A DNA stretch of 64,000 nt from Filomicrobium sp. (GCA_017792465.1 CP051234.1:2884501-2948500); one strand, 5' to 3'; counted from the stretch's first letter, positions 18,801 through 26,177 are shown. The notes: generated from the letters alone by a model not told the origin. Translations and numbers: made by a program.

Positions 18801-19267
18801 AGGCGGAATCTGAAGTCGTCTACATCGAGATCTGGCGTCCGCGCCGTCATCGCGCTGATGGCGAACGCAGTCCGCGACGCGGTAAAGGCCAGGGACGAGG
18901 GCGGAGATCATCGGGCAACGGTGCTGCTGCCCCTGCCGGTGGTTCCGAAGGTCCGGGCTCAGCAACCGGCGATCGCGCTGCAGTGCATGGCCGTTCGGAC
19001 GGCGAAGAGAAGTCAGGTGGCGGCGGGCGCAACCGTCCGAAAGGCGGGCGTCCAGGCGGCAAGCGCTTTGACGGTGAACGCCCTGGCGGCGATCGGGGTC
19101 CGCGCAAGAACCGCAATGACCGCGACAAGAAACGGGGCGGAAACCGTAAGCCGGAGTTCCATACTTCGTCACCGAAGCGGTCGGCGACCATCGATCCAGA
19201 TTCTCCGTTCGCTGCCTTGAGCGCCTTGAAAGACGCGATGGAGCAACAGGGCGATAAGGAAGGCTAA
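15872..19267 (+). CDS. SUV3-like RNA helicase with long acidic and RG-rich tail
   Basis: The 1131-residue protein has a superfamily 2 helicase core like mitochondrial SUV3: Walker A GPTNTGKT at 18-25, DEVQ-type box near 98, ATDAIGMGLNLNVDHV (motif V region), and QIAGRAGRH (motif VI) within about the first 270 residues, then SUV3-type C-terminal helical domains to about 810. From about 820 to 980 it is almost only A, E, T, S, V and D; then comes a short VVYIEIWRPRRHR motif, a Gly/Arg/Lys-rich basic stretch to about 1100, and a final helix (FAALSALKDAMEQQ). The core suggests RNA unwinding in turnover; the tail resembles disordered RNA-binding or scaffold regions. It heads the conserved order helicase / S4 / fdxA / carD. 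Confidence 0.88.
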   Translation: MMGSNLDTRIRHVTAVLGPTNTGKTHLAIERMLGHETGMIGLPLRLLAREVYDKIGNRIGFEKVALITGEEKIKPENARFWVSTVEAMPRDINVDFLAIDEVQLAADPERGHVFTDRLLHARGRQETFLLGAGTIRDVIQDLIPGANFISRPRLSRLTYTGQKKITRLGTRTAVVAFSANDVYSLAELIRRQRGGAAVVLGALSPRTRNAQVELYQSGDVDFLVATDAIGMGLNLNVDHVAFAAVRKFDGHVHRNLTPGELGQIAGRAGRHMNDGTFGVTGDVEPFENDLVERLETHTFDPIRVLQWRSNELNFNSLDALRDSLRALPNAPRLTRARSADDVDALEALARDNEIVDMAKDRAAVARLWDMCQLPDYRKISSASHAELIGTLYKFLMSGDRRIPEDWFAKQVAFADRTDGDIDTLANRIAHIRTWTFVSNRADWLKDPEHWQGRTREIEDALSDAMHERLTQRFVDKRTSALMKGMRDKEELTADIKSDGSVSVEDHYVGRLIGFRFSPETHAGSLDGKAARFAAAQVLNSELSMRARRVAAAKPEAFKFTRDGTVLWNGEAIGQLEAGDDPLKPTVRLLCDEHLSQPDKDKVQARLDRWVEEVVGERLKPLVELAAAEDVTGLSRGIAFQLKESFGVLKREAVANEIKTLDQPSRAQLRKYGVRFGAFNIYLPLLLKPAPAELLAMLWTLKNVRDNGLQLETLPEAPRAGLTSVAADPAMPEALYQAYGFHVCGPRAVRLDILERLADLIRPLVAWRKKDNEDKTPPNGATGDGGFTVTPDMMSILGCSPGELGNVLKALGFRLDRRPAPKMPAATETAGDAVVEAAAETEAAARAEDGEAASPPEAAPEAETQSVPSDSVETEAVSAEAVTAASDESAAPETASVEVEPAPATGDETAASEADTASDEAVAVETPANAAEAEEASVATAGDAVEQAEPTEAAGAQATGEGDAATASASTEPSPAAEAESEVVYIEIWRPRRHRADGERSPRRGKGQGRGRRSSGNGAAAPAGGSEGPGSATGDRAAVHGRSDGEEKSGGGGRNRPKGGRPGGKRFDGERPGGDRGPRKNRNDRDKKRGGNRKPEFHTSSPKRSATIDPDSPFAALSALKDAMEQQGDKEG

Positions 19268-19326
19268 GAAACTCATCAGGCCGGCCTTCAGCGTGTTTTG
19301 TTGCCGATCTATGAAGGAACGAGACA

Positions 19327-19794
19327 TTGCCTGATCAACAGCGCCACGACGGCGATGGCGACCTGGGGGCACCTTCCCAGCCGCAGAGGCTCGACAAATG
19401 GCTGTGGTATGCGCGCGTGGCGAAGACGCGTTCGCTGGCGGCGGCGCTCATTGAGCGAGGCAAGATCCGCGTGAATCGGGTGCGGATACAAAAGCCCAGC
19501 CATATGATAAAATTCGGCGATGTGGTTACGGCGTCGGTCGGCCGGTTGGTCAGGGTACTGAAGGTCGTTGAGCCGGGGCACAGGCGCGGACCAGCCAGCG
19601 AAGCACAAACGCTTTTTGAAGACCTCACGCCTGCCAGCCCTAAGAGTGACGCTGCCCAGCCGACGGGTGAGGCGACTGGGTCAGGAGGCGAATTGCCGGT
19701 GGCAATCGTACCTGCTGTAAATCCGCCGTCGGCGCGGCCGACCAAGAAAGAACGCCGGCAGATTGCCAAGGTCAAAGGGCGAGACCAAAGGTAG
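19327..19794 (+). CDS. S4-domain RNA-binding protein (HslR-like)
   Basis: The 155-residue protein carries an S4 fold near the N-terminus: QRLDKWLWYARVAKTRSLAAAL, then KIRVNRVRIQKPSHMIKFGD, then a C-terminal basic low-complexity tail ending with KKERRQIAK. The pattern matches the ribosome-associated heat shock protein Hsp15 family, which rescues stalled 50S subunits carrying nascent chains. Start is TTG at 19327, 60 bases after the helicase, so co-transcription is likely. The tail is longer than in E. coli Hsp15, which also has a basic C-terminal extension. Confidence 0.85.
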   Translation: MPDQQRHDGDGDLGAPSQPQRLDKWLWYARVAKTRSLAAALIERGKIRVNRVRIQKPSHMIKFGDVVTASVGRLVRVLKVVEPGHRRGPASEAQTLFEDLTPASPKSDAAQPTGEATGSGGELPVAIVPAVNPPSARPTKKERRQIAKVKGRDQR

Positions 19795-20004
19795 CAGAAT
19801 TTTTTTTCGCGGAGTTCGGCGTGAATGTCTAGAAATTGGCTGCCGGCGCAGGAAGTGACTGTTATCTCGTAGCTATACTTGCGAAGCAGTCGGGTTCTCG
19901 GCACTAATGCCGGCAGGATGAGGCTGGCGCGAGCTCGAATCGCTAATATTTCGCAATCCGCCGTAGACGGCCATGCGCGGGAAGAGTGGAGACCTAAGGA
20001 TCGA

Positions 20005-20343
20005 ATGACCTACATCGTCAATGACAGCTGCATCAAATGCAAATTCACCGATTGTGTCGAGGTTTGCCCTGTCGATTGTTTCTACGAGGGCGAGAACATG
20101 CTGGTCATTCACCCTGACGAATGCATCGACTGCGGTGTTTGCGAACCCGAATGCCCCGTCGATGCCATCAAGCCTGATACCGAACCAAACCTTGAGCAAT
20201 GGCTCGAAGTGAACCGCGACTACGCCGATAAATGGCCAAATATTACTCAGAAGAAAGATCCGATGCCAGAAGCGGACAACTTCCGCGATGAAAAAGGCAA
20301 GTTTGAGAAGTACTTCTCAGATAAGCCCGGCGAAGGTGACTAG
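20005..20343 (+). CDS. fdxA: Seven-iron ferredoxin FdxA
   Basis: The 112-residue product begins [20 protein letters not shown] and has the two-cluster pattern of FdxA/ferredoxin I. Cys 9, 17 and 50 fit the 3Fe-4S ligands and Cys 21, 40, 43 and 46 the 4Fe-4S ligands, with free Cys 12 and 25, as in Azotobacter ferredoxin I. The C-terminal tail [13 protein letters not shown]-like stretch is also typical. Low-potential electron carrier in the cytoplasm; its partner is unknown. The frame is open upstream to 19879, but only the ATG at 20005 gives the conserved start. Confidence 0.95.
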   Translation: MTYIVNDSCIKCKFTDCVEVCPVDCFYEGENMLVIHPDECIDCGVCEPECPVDAIKPDTEPNLEQWLEVNRDYADKWPNITQKKDPMPEADNFRDEKGKFEKYFSDKPGEGD

Positions 20344-20806
20344 GAACTATTTGCTCTAATCTAGCTGTCGATTCTGAGTGGGCGGAGGGTTAATCTTAAT
20401 CTCCGCCCGCTCGTATTTCAGTAACTATGTAAATACAGCCATAGCAACGTCTCTTCAATTTCCGTGAATATTGTGTTATGATGGCAACGAGTGGCGTAGC
20501 TGAACACTTTGAGAACTAGGACGAACACAAGGAGTCCGGCCGTCTCGTGCAGACAGGAACGGAGTTAACCTATGCGCTGGGCAGCGCCGTCGTCCGAGGG
20601 AACCGTCTTCGTACAGCAAGAGCCATAGAAAAGTATTCGCGGCCACGTCGTCTGAGTAAGTAGGCGATGGGTGCGCTTTTGGATTCCTGTTGGTGGTTTC
20701 AGACCGTCCTGCAGGTTTTTTCTGCGGGCGGTCTTCCGGGATTGCCCAAAATCCGGTCGGCGTGTGGCCGATCGGCGAGTATGCGTGGGAAGAGGTAACA
20801 TATCGA
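20344..20806. other. Long intergenic region fdxA / carD with stem-loops
   Basis: These 463 bases hold an imperfect fdxA terminator (GGGCGGAG at 20380-20387 with CTCCGCCC at 20401-20408, no T run) and, at about 20700-20736, a 13-base stem (AGACCGTCCTGCAG with CTGCGGGCGGTCT, one or two wobble positions) whose loop holds six T. Between them is a GCGCT/AGCGC hairpin near 20575. No frame here looks coding. A long structured leader for carD or a small RNA gene is possible; I cannot match it to a known RNA family. Confidence 0.4.
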
Positions 20807-22066
20807 ATGGCTCAAAAGAAAACGACCTCAGCCAAGGCTAAAACGGCAAAAGTGAAGTCGTCTGCAACTCAAGCAAAAGGAGCTACCGTGGCCGCAAAAT
20901 CTAAAGCCGCCACTAAGTCCAAAACCGCTGCATCTGCACGCGGAACCTCTTCAAAGACTCGCGTCGCATCCAAGGCGGCTCCTGTCAAGGCAAAAGCAGC
21001 ATCGAAGACTGTAAAAGCTCCTGCTGCGAAAGCCGCGCCGGCGAAGGTCAAGACGGCTGCTGCCAAAGCCAAATCGGCGGCGACCAAAACGTCTGCTGTT
21101 AAGAAGCCGGCTGCTGCAAAGCCTGCCGTTGCGAAAACCGCGAAAGCGAAGACAACTGCGACGAAGGCCGCCGCGAAACCTGCTGCAAAAGCGACCGCGA
21201 AGCCGACGGCTTCGAAGGCCAAGCCAACTGCGTCCGCAGCCAAACCGGCAGCTGCCAAGACTGTTAAGCCGGCTAAGGCTCCGAAGGCCAAGGCTGCCAA
21301 GTCAGCTCCAGCTGTTGCGGCACCTCCAGCGTCGCCGGCCGTTGTTGCAACCGGTGCAGCAGCGCGTGCTGTTGCGGCCTCGATCGCGGAAGCAGCTGCG
21401 CGCAAGATCAGCTCGCCGATCAAGCCGCTCAAGACGCCGAAAGGTATTGCGGAAAAGGCTGCTGCCAACCGTGATTCTGCGTTGTCGAAAAAGCCGGTTA
21501 GCCAGCGGCATGGGTTCAAGACGAACGAACATGTCGTCTATCCTGCACATGGTGTCGGCAAGATCATCGGCATCGAGGAGCAGGAAATCGCAGGCATGGC
21601 GCTTGAGCTGTTCGTGATCCATTTCGAGAAGGAAAAGCTCACCTTGCGCGTTCCGACGGGCAAGCTGGAATCGGTGGGTCTGCGCAAGCTGGCCGAAGGC
21701 AATATCGTCGACAAATCACTCGACGTGCTGAAGGGCCGTGCTCGTGTCAAGCGCACGATGTGGAGCCGCCGTGCTCAGGAATACGTGGCGAAGATCAACT
21801 CTGGCGATTTGATCGCGATTGCTGAAGTCGTTCGCGACCTCTATCGCTCGGAAGCCCAGCCGGAGCAGTCGTATTCTGAGCGTCAGCTCTATGAGGACGC
21901 GCTTGACCGGATGGCTCGCGAAGTCGCTGCCGTCTACAAGCTTGACGAACGTGGTGCGATCCAACGCATCACTGACGTTCTGGCGAAAAGCGCTCGGACC
22001 CGTCGCGCTGCAGATGATGCAGGCGACGAGGGTGCCGACGACGACAGCGCCACTCAGGCCGCTTGA
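20807..22066 (+). CDS. carD: CarD-family regulator with histone-H1-like N-terminal half
   Basis: The 419-residue protein has two parts. Residues 1 to about 235 are almost entirely K, A, T, P, S and V in KxAxAKxA-type repeats, like histone H1 tails. Residues about 240-400 are a CarD domain: NEHVVYPAHGVGKIIGIE (RNA polymerase beta-interacting fold), then PTGKLESVGLRKL, then KGRARVKRTMWSRRAQEY and the C-terminal helical DNA-binding region. CarD binds RNA polymerase at promoters and stabilises open complexes. Usual alphaproteobacterial CarD proteins are roughly half this length; the basic N-terminal half could add non-specific DNA binding. ATG at 20807 chosen as the first before the Lys/Ala tract. 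Confidence 0.9.
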   Translation: MAQKKTTSAKAKTAKVKSSATQAKGATVAAKSKAATKSKTAASARGTSSKTRVASKAAPVKAKAASKTVKAPAAKAAPAKVKTAAAKAKSAATKTSAVKKPAAAKPAVAKTAKAKTTATKAAAKPAAKATAKPTASKAKPTASAAKPAAAKTVKPAKAPKAKAAKSAPAVAAPPASPAVVATGAAARAVAASIAEAAARKISSPIKPLKTPKGIAEKAAANRDSALSKKPVSQRHGFKTNEHVVYPAHGVGKIIGIEEQEIAGMALELFVIHFEKEKLTLRVPTGKLESVGLRKLAEGNIVDKSLDVLKGRARVKRTMWSRRAQEYVAKINSGDLIAIAEVVRDLYRSEAQPEQSYSERQLYEDALDRMAREVAAVYKLDERGAIQRITDVLAKSARTRRAADDAGDEGADDDSATQAA

Positions 22067-22130
22067 GGCATTGACGCCCAAGTGCGGTGCTGACCCCAAT
22101 CTTGGGGTTGGGCCGAATTGAACGAAATTG

Positions 22131-22168
22131 ACGCCGGGGCCCCTTTCGTTTGGGTTCCGGCGTTTTTC
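22131..22168 (+). terminator. Rho-independent terminator after carD
   Basis: A 12-base stem ACGCCGGGGCCC with GGGTTCCGGCGT (two G-U pairs), 22131-22142 with 22152-22163, followed by TTTTTCGTTT. Placed 65 bases after the carD stop. Confidence 0.85.
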
Positions 22169-22213
22169 GTTTGAGTACGTTCGTCTTTTAGGTTTGCAGC
22201 GCTGCTCAGGCCT

Positions 22214-23125
22214 TCAATCCAAGACTTCGATCTGATCGAGGCTTTCGATTTTGATCATCGGGCCGTTTCGGTTCTCGACCCATCCTCGAACGCGGATGCG
22301 TGTGCCGGGTTTTGTGATGTCGTTTGGATTGCGCGACCTTGTGCTGCGATCATGCGTCGGGTTTGCGCTCTGTTTGGATTGTCTTCGCACCAAGCGCGCC
22401 GAGATGTTGACGGTAAAATCGTCTTTCCAGTCGCGGCCGAAATTCAAATAGGTGCGGCCGTGGGATTTTGAGCGCCGCACGATGCTTCCTTCGACGATGC
22501 CAAAGCGGTTTACCTGCCTGAGGATCTTTTGCGGATCGCTCGCGTGCAGAACGCTGAAGATGCCGGTCTGCCAGTGTCCTCTTTGATCTTTGCGGGATTT
22601 GTTTTCCAGCGCGAGTAACGCTGCGGTACAGGCCGTGTGCGCATCGCCGGGAACAACCCTGGCCAATCCGGCAGCAATCAGCTTGGCTTGCAGCCATTCT
22701 TCACCAGAGGAGCTTTGAATGGTTGCTGGTCCGCTAACGCGGCCATAGCGGTCGGGTTGAGATGGGGTGCCGCTTTCCTGATAGATCGTGATCGGCATCG
22801 AGACAAGACGTGAGAGGGCGTTGTGTGCGGCTGGGTCATCAAGATCGGACGCCAAGACACCTGTTTGGTATTCGCTACCGTCGCTCAAGAGCAGGTTCTC
22901 GGCGTCGACGACTTTTTCGATGCGCAGCGTTTTGAATTTTTCCATTCCGCAGTTTGTTGGAAGTGAAATGGAAGTCTGAGCTGGCGGTGTTTGTGGTGGC
23001 GAATGCTCTTGAGCTCTAGCGGCGGTGAAATGCAGTGTTGGACCGCTAAGCGCGATGGCGATGTTAAAGATAGCGCCGAATAGAACCCGTACTGAATAAC
23101 AGATGTCCGTGTACGTCAGCGACAT
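22214..23125 (-). CDS. Exported SNase-like (thermonuclease fold) protein, active site apparently degenerate
   Basis: A 303-residue protein from the ATG at 23125, with a hydrophobic export segment (about 13-40) and then a staphylococcal-nuclease-like beta-barrel: FKTLRIEKVVDAENLLLSDG, RLVSMPITIYQES, DRYGRVSG, AAGLARVVPGD. The C-terminal part has a second OB-like segment with GIVEGSIVRRSKSHGRTYLNFG and IRVRGWVENRNGP. The usual catalytic loop (R at the LxGIDxPE position) reads YQTGVLASDLDDP here, so two of the three catalytic residues seem absent. It may be a binding rather than a nuclease protein. The frame is open far upstream to 23410, but that part is atypical and AT-richer. Confidence 0.7.
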   Translation of the reverse strand: MSLTYTDICYSVRVLFGAIFNIAIALSGPTLHFTAARAQEHSPPQTPPAQTSISLPTNCGMEKFKTLRIEKVVDAENLLLSDGSEYQTGVLASDLDDPAAHNALSRLVSMPITIYQESGTPSQPDRYGRVSGPATIQSSSGEEWLQAKLIAAGLARVVPGDAHTACTAALLALENKSRKDQRGHWQTGIFSVLHASDPQKILRQVNRFGIVEGSIVRRSKSHGRTYLNFGRDWKDDFTVNISARLVRRQSKQSANPTHDRSTRSRNPNDITKPGTRIRVRGWVENRNGPMIKIESLDQIEVLD

Positions 23126-23309
23126 TAAAAGCCAACCAAGTCTTTCTGGTCCATATGATAATATTATCTCGTTGTTTAAGTAATTTGTATTGACTCTTTC
23201 ATTCCATTTATTAGCTTTTTGTGAGGCAGTTGATCCGCGTACGAATTCATTTGGTTTCGCTGCCCTATGTCTACGATATTGAAGATTACGAATTTGGTGA
23301 GAGAGACGA

Positions 23310-23642
23310 ATGAGTTCTTCTAGTAATTGCCTACAAGAAAACCTCGTTAGCAGTCTGGAACTGCTGCTCAAGAAGGCCAAGGACGGTTCGCTTCGTTCTT
23401 TCGTTGGCACTGGTATTTGTTCGGGGAATTCGCGGGTTGCCGTGCAGCATTTTGGAGATGTGTCGCCCTTGATGACGGTCGGTGCTCTGCGTTTGCTTAG
23501 TAGCTGTGCAGAGGATAGTGCCTATATTGTTCTGGATCGAAGGGCCCAAGAGCGTCTCGAAGACGATTGCGCATCCAGTCTGCACAGGAACTATCTTGGC
23601 GGCTGTCCGAAAGCTCTTGCGAGTGCTACTGGTCCTAAATAG
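23310..23642 (+). CDS. Small conserved-type protein of unknown function
   Basis: The 110-residue frame has the layout LELLLKKAKDGSLRSFVGTG, then VAVQHFGDVSPLMTVGALRLLSSC, which resembles a short widespread family (LLxxAKSGxLRxxA ... PxxLLGALExLK) often seen in proteobacteria and phages. Function unknown. The remaining C-terminal 35 residues are not like that family. The region is AT-richer than the core. It is divergent from the SNase-like gene and converges with a small minus-strand frame whose stop overlaps its own. Confidence 0.5.
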   Translation: MSSSSNCLQENLVSSLELLLKKAKDGSLRSFVGTGICSGNSRVAVQHFGDVSPLMTVGALRLLSSCAEDSAYIVLDRRAQERLEDDCASSLHRNYLGGCPKALASATGPK

Positions 23643-23880
23643 GCTCGCCTTGTCCCAAGTCAGAGCTGAATGGACCGGTCCAGCCGAGGTTCGCCCACCA
23701 TGCCATGGTTAGGGTAAATTCACGGCGGCCAAGGTTGAATCTCGTTTGCATTTCTGTTGTGCGAACTGACGCAGTTGCAGTCTGGGCGTCGTATATTATA
23801 ACATCCAGAAGGATTGCCTTTGCGGTTTCCGCAGATCTTGCGACAATGCGCGTTTGGCTCGGTGTAGCCTCAATGAGCAT
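23635..23880 (-). CDS. Possible small protein, unknown
   Basis: An 81-codon frame from an ATG at 23880 ends at a stop that overlaps the end of the plus-strand gene at 23310-23642. The C-terminal half (EMQTRFNLGRREFTLTMAWW, then GWTGPFSSDLG) is unusually rich in aromatics and looks protein-like. However, the N-terminal half contains rare ATA codons that coincide with a candidate Zur operator at 23791-23805, which argues against coding or means the site lies inside a gene. No family recognised. Confidence 0.3.
   Translation of the reverse strand: MLIEATPSQTRIVARSAETAKAILLDVIIYDAQTATASVRTTEMQTRFNLGRREFTLTMAWWANLGWTGPFSSDLGQGEPI
23791..23805 (+). promoter_or_regulatory. Candidate Zur box upstream of zur-znuCBA
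   Basis: The sequence GTATATTATAACATC has a central TTATAA and one near-perfect half (TATAACAT) of the alphaproteobacterial Zur box consensus (about ATGTTATAACAT); the left half is degenerate. It lies 130 bases before the zur start at the head of the znu cluster. Zur with zinc would repress the operon. Inference from remembered consensus; one weak half-site lowers confidence. Confidence 0.45.
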
Positions 23881-23934
23881 GGATATGCTCGGCGCCGCTT
23901 GGTGCTGTGGACAAAAGGAATAGCGGGTTTCGAT

Positions 23935-24357
23935 ATGGCTGGAGCAACGCATCCGGGAGAGGCCAAAAGGCTCAACGAAAAGGATCGGCTGGTTCTTGCC
24001 GCGCTTAAAAAGTGCAGCAAGCCGGTCAGCGCCTACGATCTGATCGACGATCTCAAGGGGCACGGGGTCAAGGCCCCGCCGACCGTCTATCGGGCGCTCG
24101 GCAAGCTCATCGAAATGGGGCTCGCCCACAAGCTTGAGTCGCTCAACGCATTTGTCGCCTGCGCGCACGGACAAAGCTGCGCGCATTCGCAAGAGGCGGT
24201 TGCCTTTGCGGTTTGCGAAAAGTGCGGGTCGGTCGAGGAGTTCGAGTCGAAAGAATTGACGCGCACATTGAAAGCGTGGGTCGCAAAGAAGAAGTTCGCA
24301 TTGCATAAGTCCACGCTTGAACTGCGTGGCATTTGTTGTGCTTGCGCGGACGCGTGA
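23935..24357 (+). CDS. zur: Zinc uptake regulator, Fur family
   Basis: The 140-residue protein is a Fur-family repressor: winged-helix half with VSAYDLIDDL and PPTVYRALGKLIEMGLAHKLES, then a dimerisation half with the structural zinc motifs CEKC (94-97) and CCAC (134-137). The tetracysteine layout plus the position directly before znuC-znuB-znuA points to Zur rather than Fur or Mur. ATG at 23935 chosen; an upstream ATG at 23854 is open but gives atypical residues. Expected to repress znuCBA, and perhaps itself, when zinc is sufficient. Confidence 0.88.
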   Translation: MAGATHPGEAKRLNEKDRLVLAALKKCSKPVSAYDLIDDLKGHGVKAPPTVYRALGKLIEMGLAHKLESLNAFVACAHGQSCAHSQEAVAFAVCEKCGSVEEFESKELTRTLKAWVAKKKFALHKSTLELRGICCACADA

Positions 24358-24395
24358 ACTGCGCTGTCGCCGGTTAAGAGCTTGGAGATCAGGTT

Positions 24396-24488
24396 TTGCT
24401 TTTTTGGAGCTTGAGGCAGAGGCTTTTTTACGCGGCGCTTGCCGTCACCGCCGTTTGGGTGGCGATTGGAGTGGCGCTTGCTACGTGA
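24396..24488 (+). CDS. Possible 30-residue membrane peptide between zur and znuC
   Basis: A short frame from TTG 24396 to TGA 24486-24488 encodes a basic start (FWSLRQRLF) and one strongly hydrophobic helix (YAALAVTAVWVAIGVALA). It ends four bases before the znuC start, so translation could be coupled. There is no good Shine-Dalgarno and no known family; it could be a leader of a regulatory kind or chance. Confidence 0.25.
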   Translation: MLFWSLRQRLFYAALAVTAVWVAIGVALAT

Positions 24489-24492
24489 GCTT

Positions 24493-25269
24493 ATGAGTTT
24501 GGGACAGGTACCGATGCAAAAGCGGCAGGCTCCGCCGATTAGATTTGCTGACGTTACGCTCGGCTACGATGGGCATCCGGCGGTGCATCATCTCAGGGGG
24601 GAGATTGCGTCGGGGTCCATGACGGCCGTCGTCGGTCCGAACGGCAGCGGTAAGAGCACGCTTATCAAAGGGATTGTCGGGCTGCTGCAGCCGATTGACG
24701 GGCACATCGATATCGAAGGGCTCGACCGCTCGCAGATCAGTTATCTGCCGCAGCAGGCCAACATCGACCGCAGCTTTCCGATTTCGGTTGTCGAGATGGT
24801 CAGTCTCGGACTGTGGCCGCGCCGGGGCATGTTTGGCAGCGTCACGGCCGCCGATAAGGAGCAGGTGGCGGATGCGATTGCGACTGTCGGGTTGACCGGC
24901 TTCGAAGCACGCACGCTCGACACGTTGTCGGGCGGCCAGCTGCAGCGCGTGTTGTTTGCGCGCGTGCTGGTTCAAGACAGTCCGCTGATTCTTCTCGACG
25001 AACCGTTCACGGCAATCGACACCAGTACCGCCAATCATCTGATGGATCTGATCGAGCGTTGGCACGACGAGAACCGCACGGTTGTTGCGGTGTTGCATGA
25101 TCTCGATCTGGCGCGTGAACGGTTTCCGCAAACGCTGCTTATGGCGCGCGAGCCGATTGCTTGGGGGGCCTCGAAAGAGGTTTTGACCCCGGCCAACCTT
25201 CTGCGGCTGCGCTCGATGTCGGAAAGCTGGGACGATACCGCGCCGTGGTGTGAGCGGGCGGCGGGATAG
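24493..25269 (+). CDS. znuC: Zinc ABC transporter ATP-binding protein
   Basis: The 258-residue ATPase of the high-affinity zinc importer. Seen: Walker A GPNGSGKST, Q-loop SYLPQQANIDRSFPISVVEM typical of metal-type importers, signature LSGGQLQRVLFAR, Walker B LILLDEPFTAID, and H-loop VLHDLDLAR. Starts considered are 24493 and 24514; the former follows closely on the short upstream frame. It overlaps nothing and is 13 bases before znuB. Zinc rather than manganese is inferred from the zur gene upstream and the His-rich loop in the binding protein. Confidence 0.9.
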   Translation: MSLGQVPMQKRQAPPIRFADVTLGYDGHPAVHHLRGEIASGSMTAVVGPNGSGKSTLIKGIVGLLQPIDGHIDIEGLDRSQISYLPQQANIDRSFPISVVEMVSLGLWPRRGMFGSVTAADKEQVADAIATVGLTGFEARTLDTLSGGQLQRVLFARVLVQDSPLILLDEPFTAIDTSTANHLMDLIERWHDENRTVVAVLHDLDLARERFPQTLLMAREPIAWGASKEVLTPANLLRLRSMSESWDDTAPWCERAAG

Positions 25270-25282
25270 GGTTCGAGCGGCG

Positions 25283-26155
25283 ATGATCATCTACGATTTT
25301 CTATTCGGTCCGTTCGTGGACTTTTCTTTCATGCGCCGGGCGCTTGCCGGCTCGATCGCGCTGTCGTTCGGCGCAGCGCCGATCGGGGTCTTCATGATGC
25401 TGAGGCGCATGAGCCTGATGGGCGATGCGATGGCGCACGCCATTTTGCCGGGTGCGGCGGTTGGGTTCTTGTTGTTCGGGCTGCAGATCCTGCCTATGGG
25501 AATCGGCGGAATGATTGCTGGTTTGTTTGTGGCGGTGGCGGCGGGCCTCGTCGCGCGCGGAACCGTTCTGAAAGAAGACGCGAGCCTTGCTGCGTTCTAT
25601 CTCATTTCGCTGTCGCTTGGCGTTTTGATTGTCAGCATGAAGGGTTCGAGTATCGATCTCATGCATGTGTTGTTCGGCAGTGTGCTGGCGGTCGACGACA
25701 ACGCGTTGCTGGTGCTGGGCGGGGCGTCGACGATTTCGATCGTCGTGCTGGCGGTCATTCTTCGGCCGTTGATCGCTGAGTGCGTGGACCCGGTTTTTCT
25801 GGCGGCTGTCAAAGGTCCGGGCGCGGTCGTTCATATCGTTTTTCTGGGCCTCGTTGTTTTGAACCTGGTTGCCGGGTTCCAAGCGCTGGGGACGCTCTTG
25901 GCGGTCGGCATGATGATCTTGCCGGCGGCGGCGGCTCGATTCTGGGCGCGACGGCTGGAAGGCTTGATCGCGGTTGCCGTCGGGGTGGCGATGCTGTCGT
26001 GCTATGTCGGGCTGCTGTTGTCCTACCATATGAACTTGGCATCCGGTCCCGCGATCACTCTTTCGGCGGGGGCCGCATATCTCGTATCGATCTTTATCGG
26101 TCGCGCTGGAGGTGTGCTGTGGAAGCCGCCGCCGCACAAGCATCGCGCGGCGTAA
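25283..26155 (+). CDS. znuB: Zinc ABC transporter permease
   Basis: The 290-residue inner-membrane permease of the ABC-3 family. About eight hydrophobic helices; conserved MRRMSLMGDAMAHAILPGAA near the start, KGSSIDLMHVLFGSVLAV in the middle, and FQALGTLLAVGMMILPAAAARF near the C-terminus are family hallmarks. The start at 25283 is the ATG just after the znuC stop. Works as a dimer with ZnuC and receives zinc from ZnuA. Confidence 0.9.
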   Translation: MIIYDFLFGPFVDFSFMRRALAGSIALSFGAAPIGVFMMLRRMSLMGDAMAHAILPGAAVGFLLFGLQILPMGIGGMIAGLFVAVAAGLVARGTVLKEDASLAAFYLISLSLGVLIVSMKGSSIDLMHVLFGSVLAVDDNALLVLGGASTISIVVLAVILRPLIAECVDPVFLAAVKGPGAVVHIVFLGLVVLNLVAGFQALGTLLAVGMMILPAAAARFWARRLEGLIAVAVGVAMLSCYVGLLLSYHMNLASGPAITLSAGAAYLVSIFIGRAGGVLWKPPPHKHRAA

Positions 26156-26177
26156 CTTTCTGGGGAAGTTCAAATCA

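Noticed and set aside
18258-19220. 320-codon frame, rich in R, L and P, within the helicase tail
   Set aside because: It lies wholly inside the helicase gene in another phase and is made of low-complexity arginine-leucine-proline residues.
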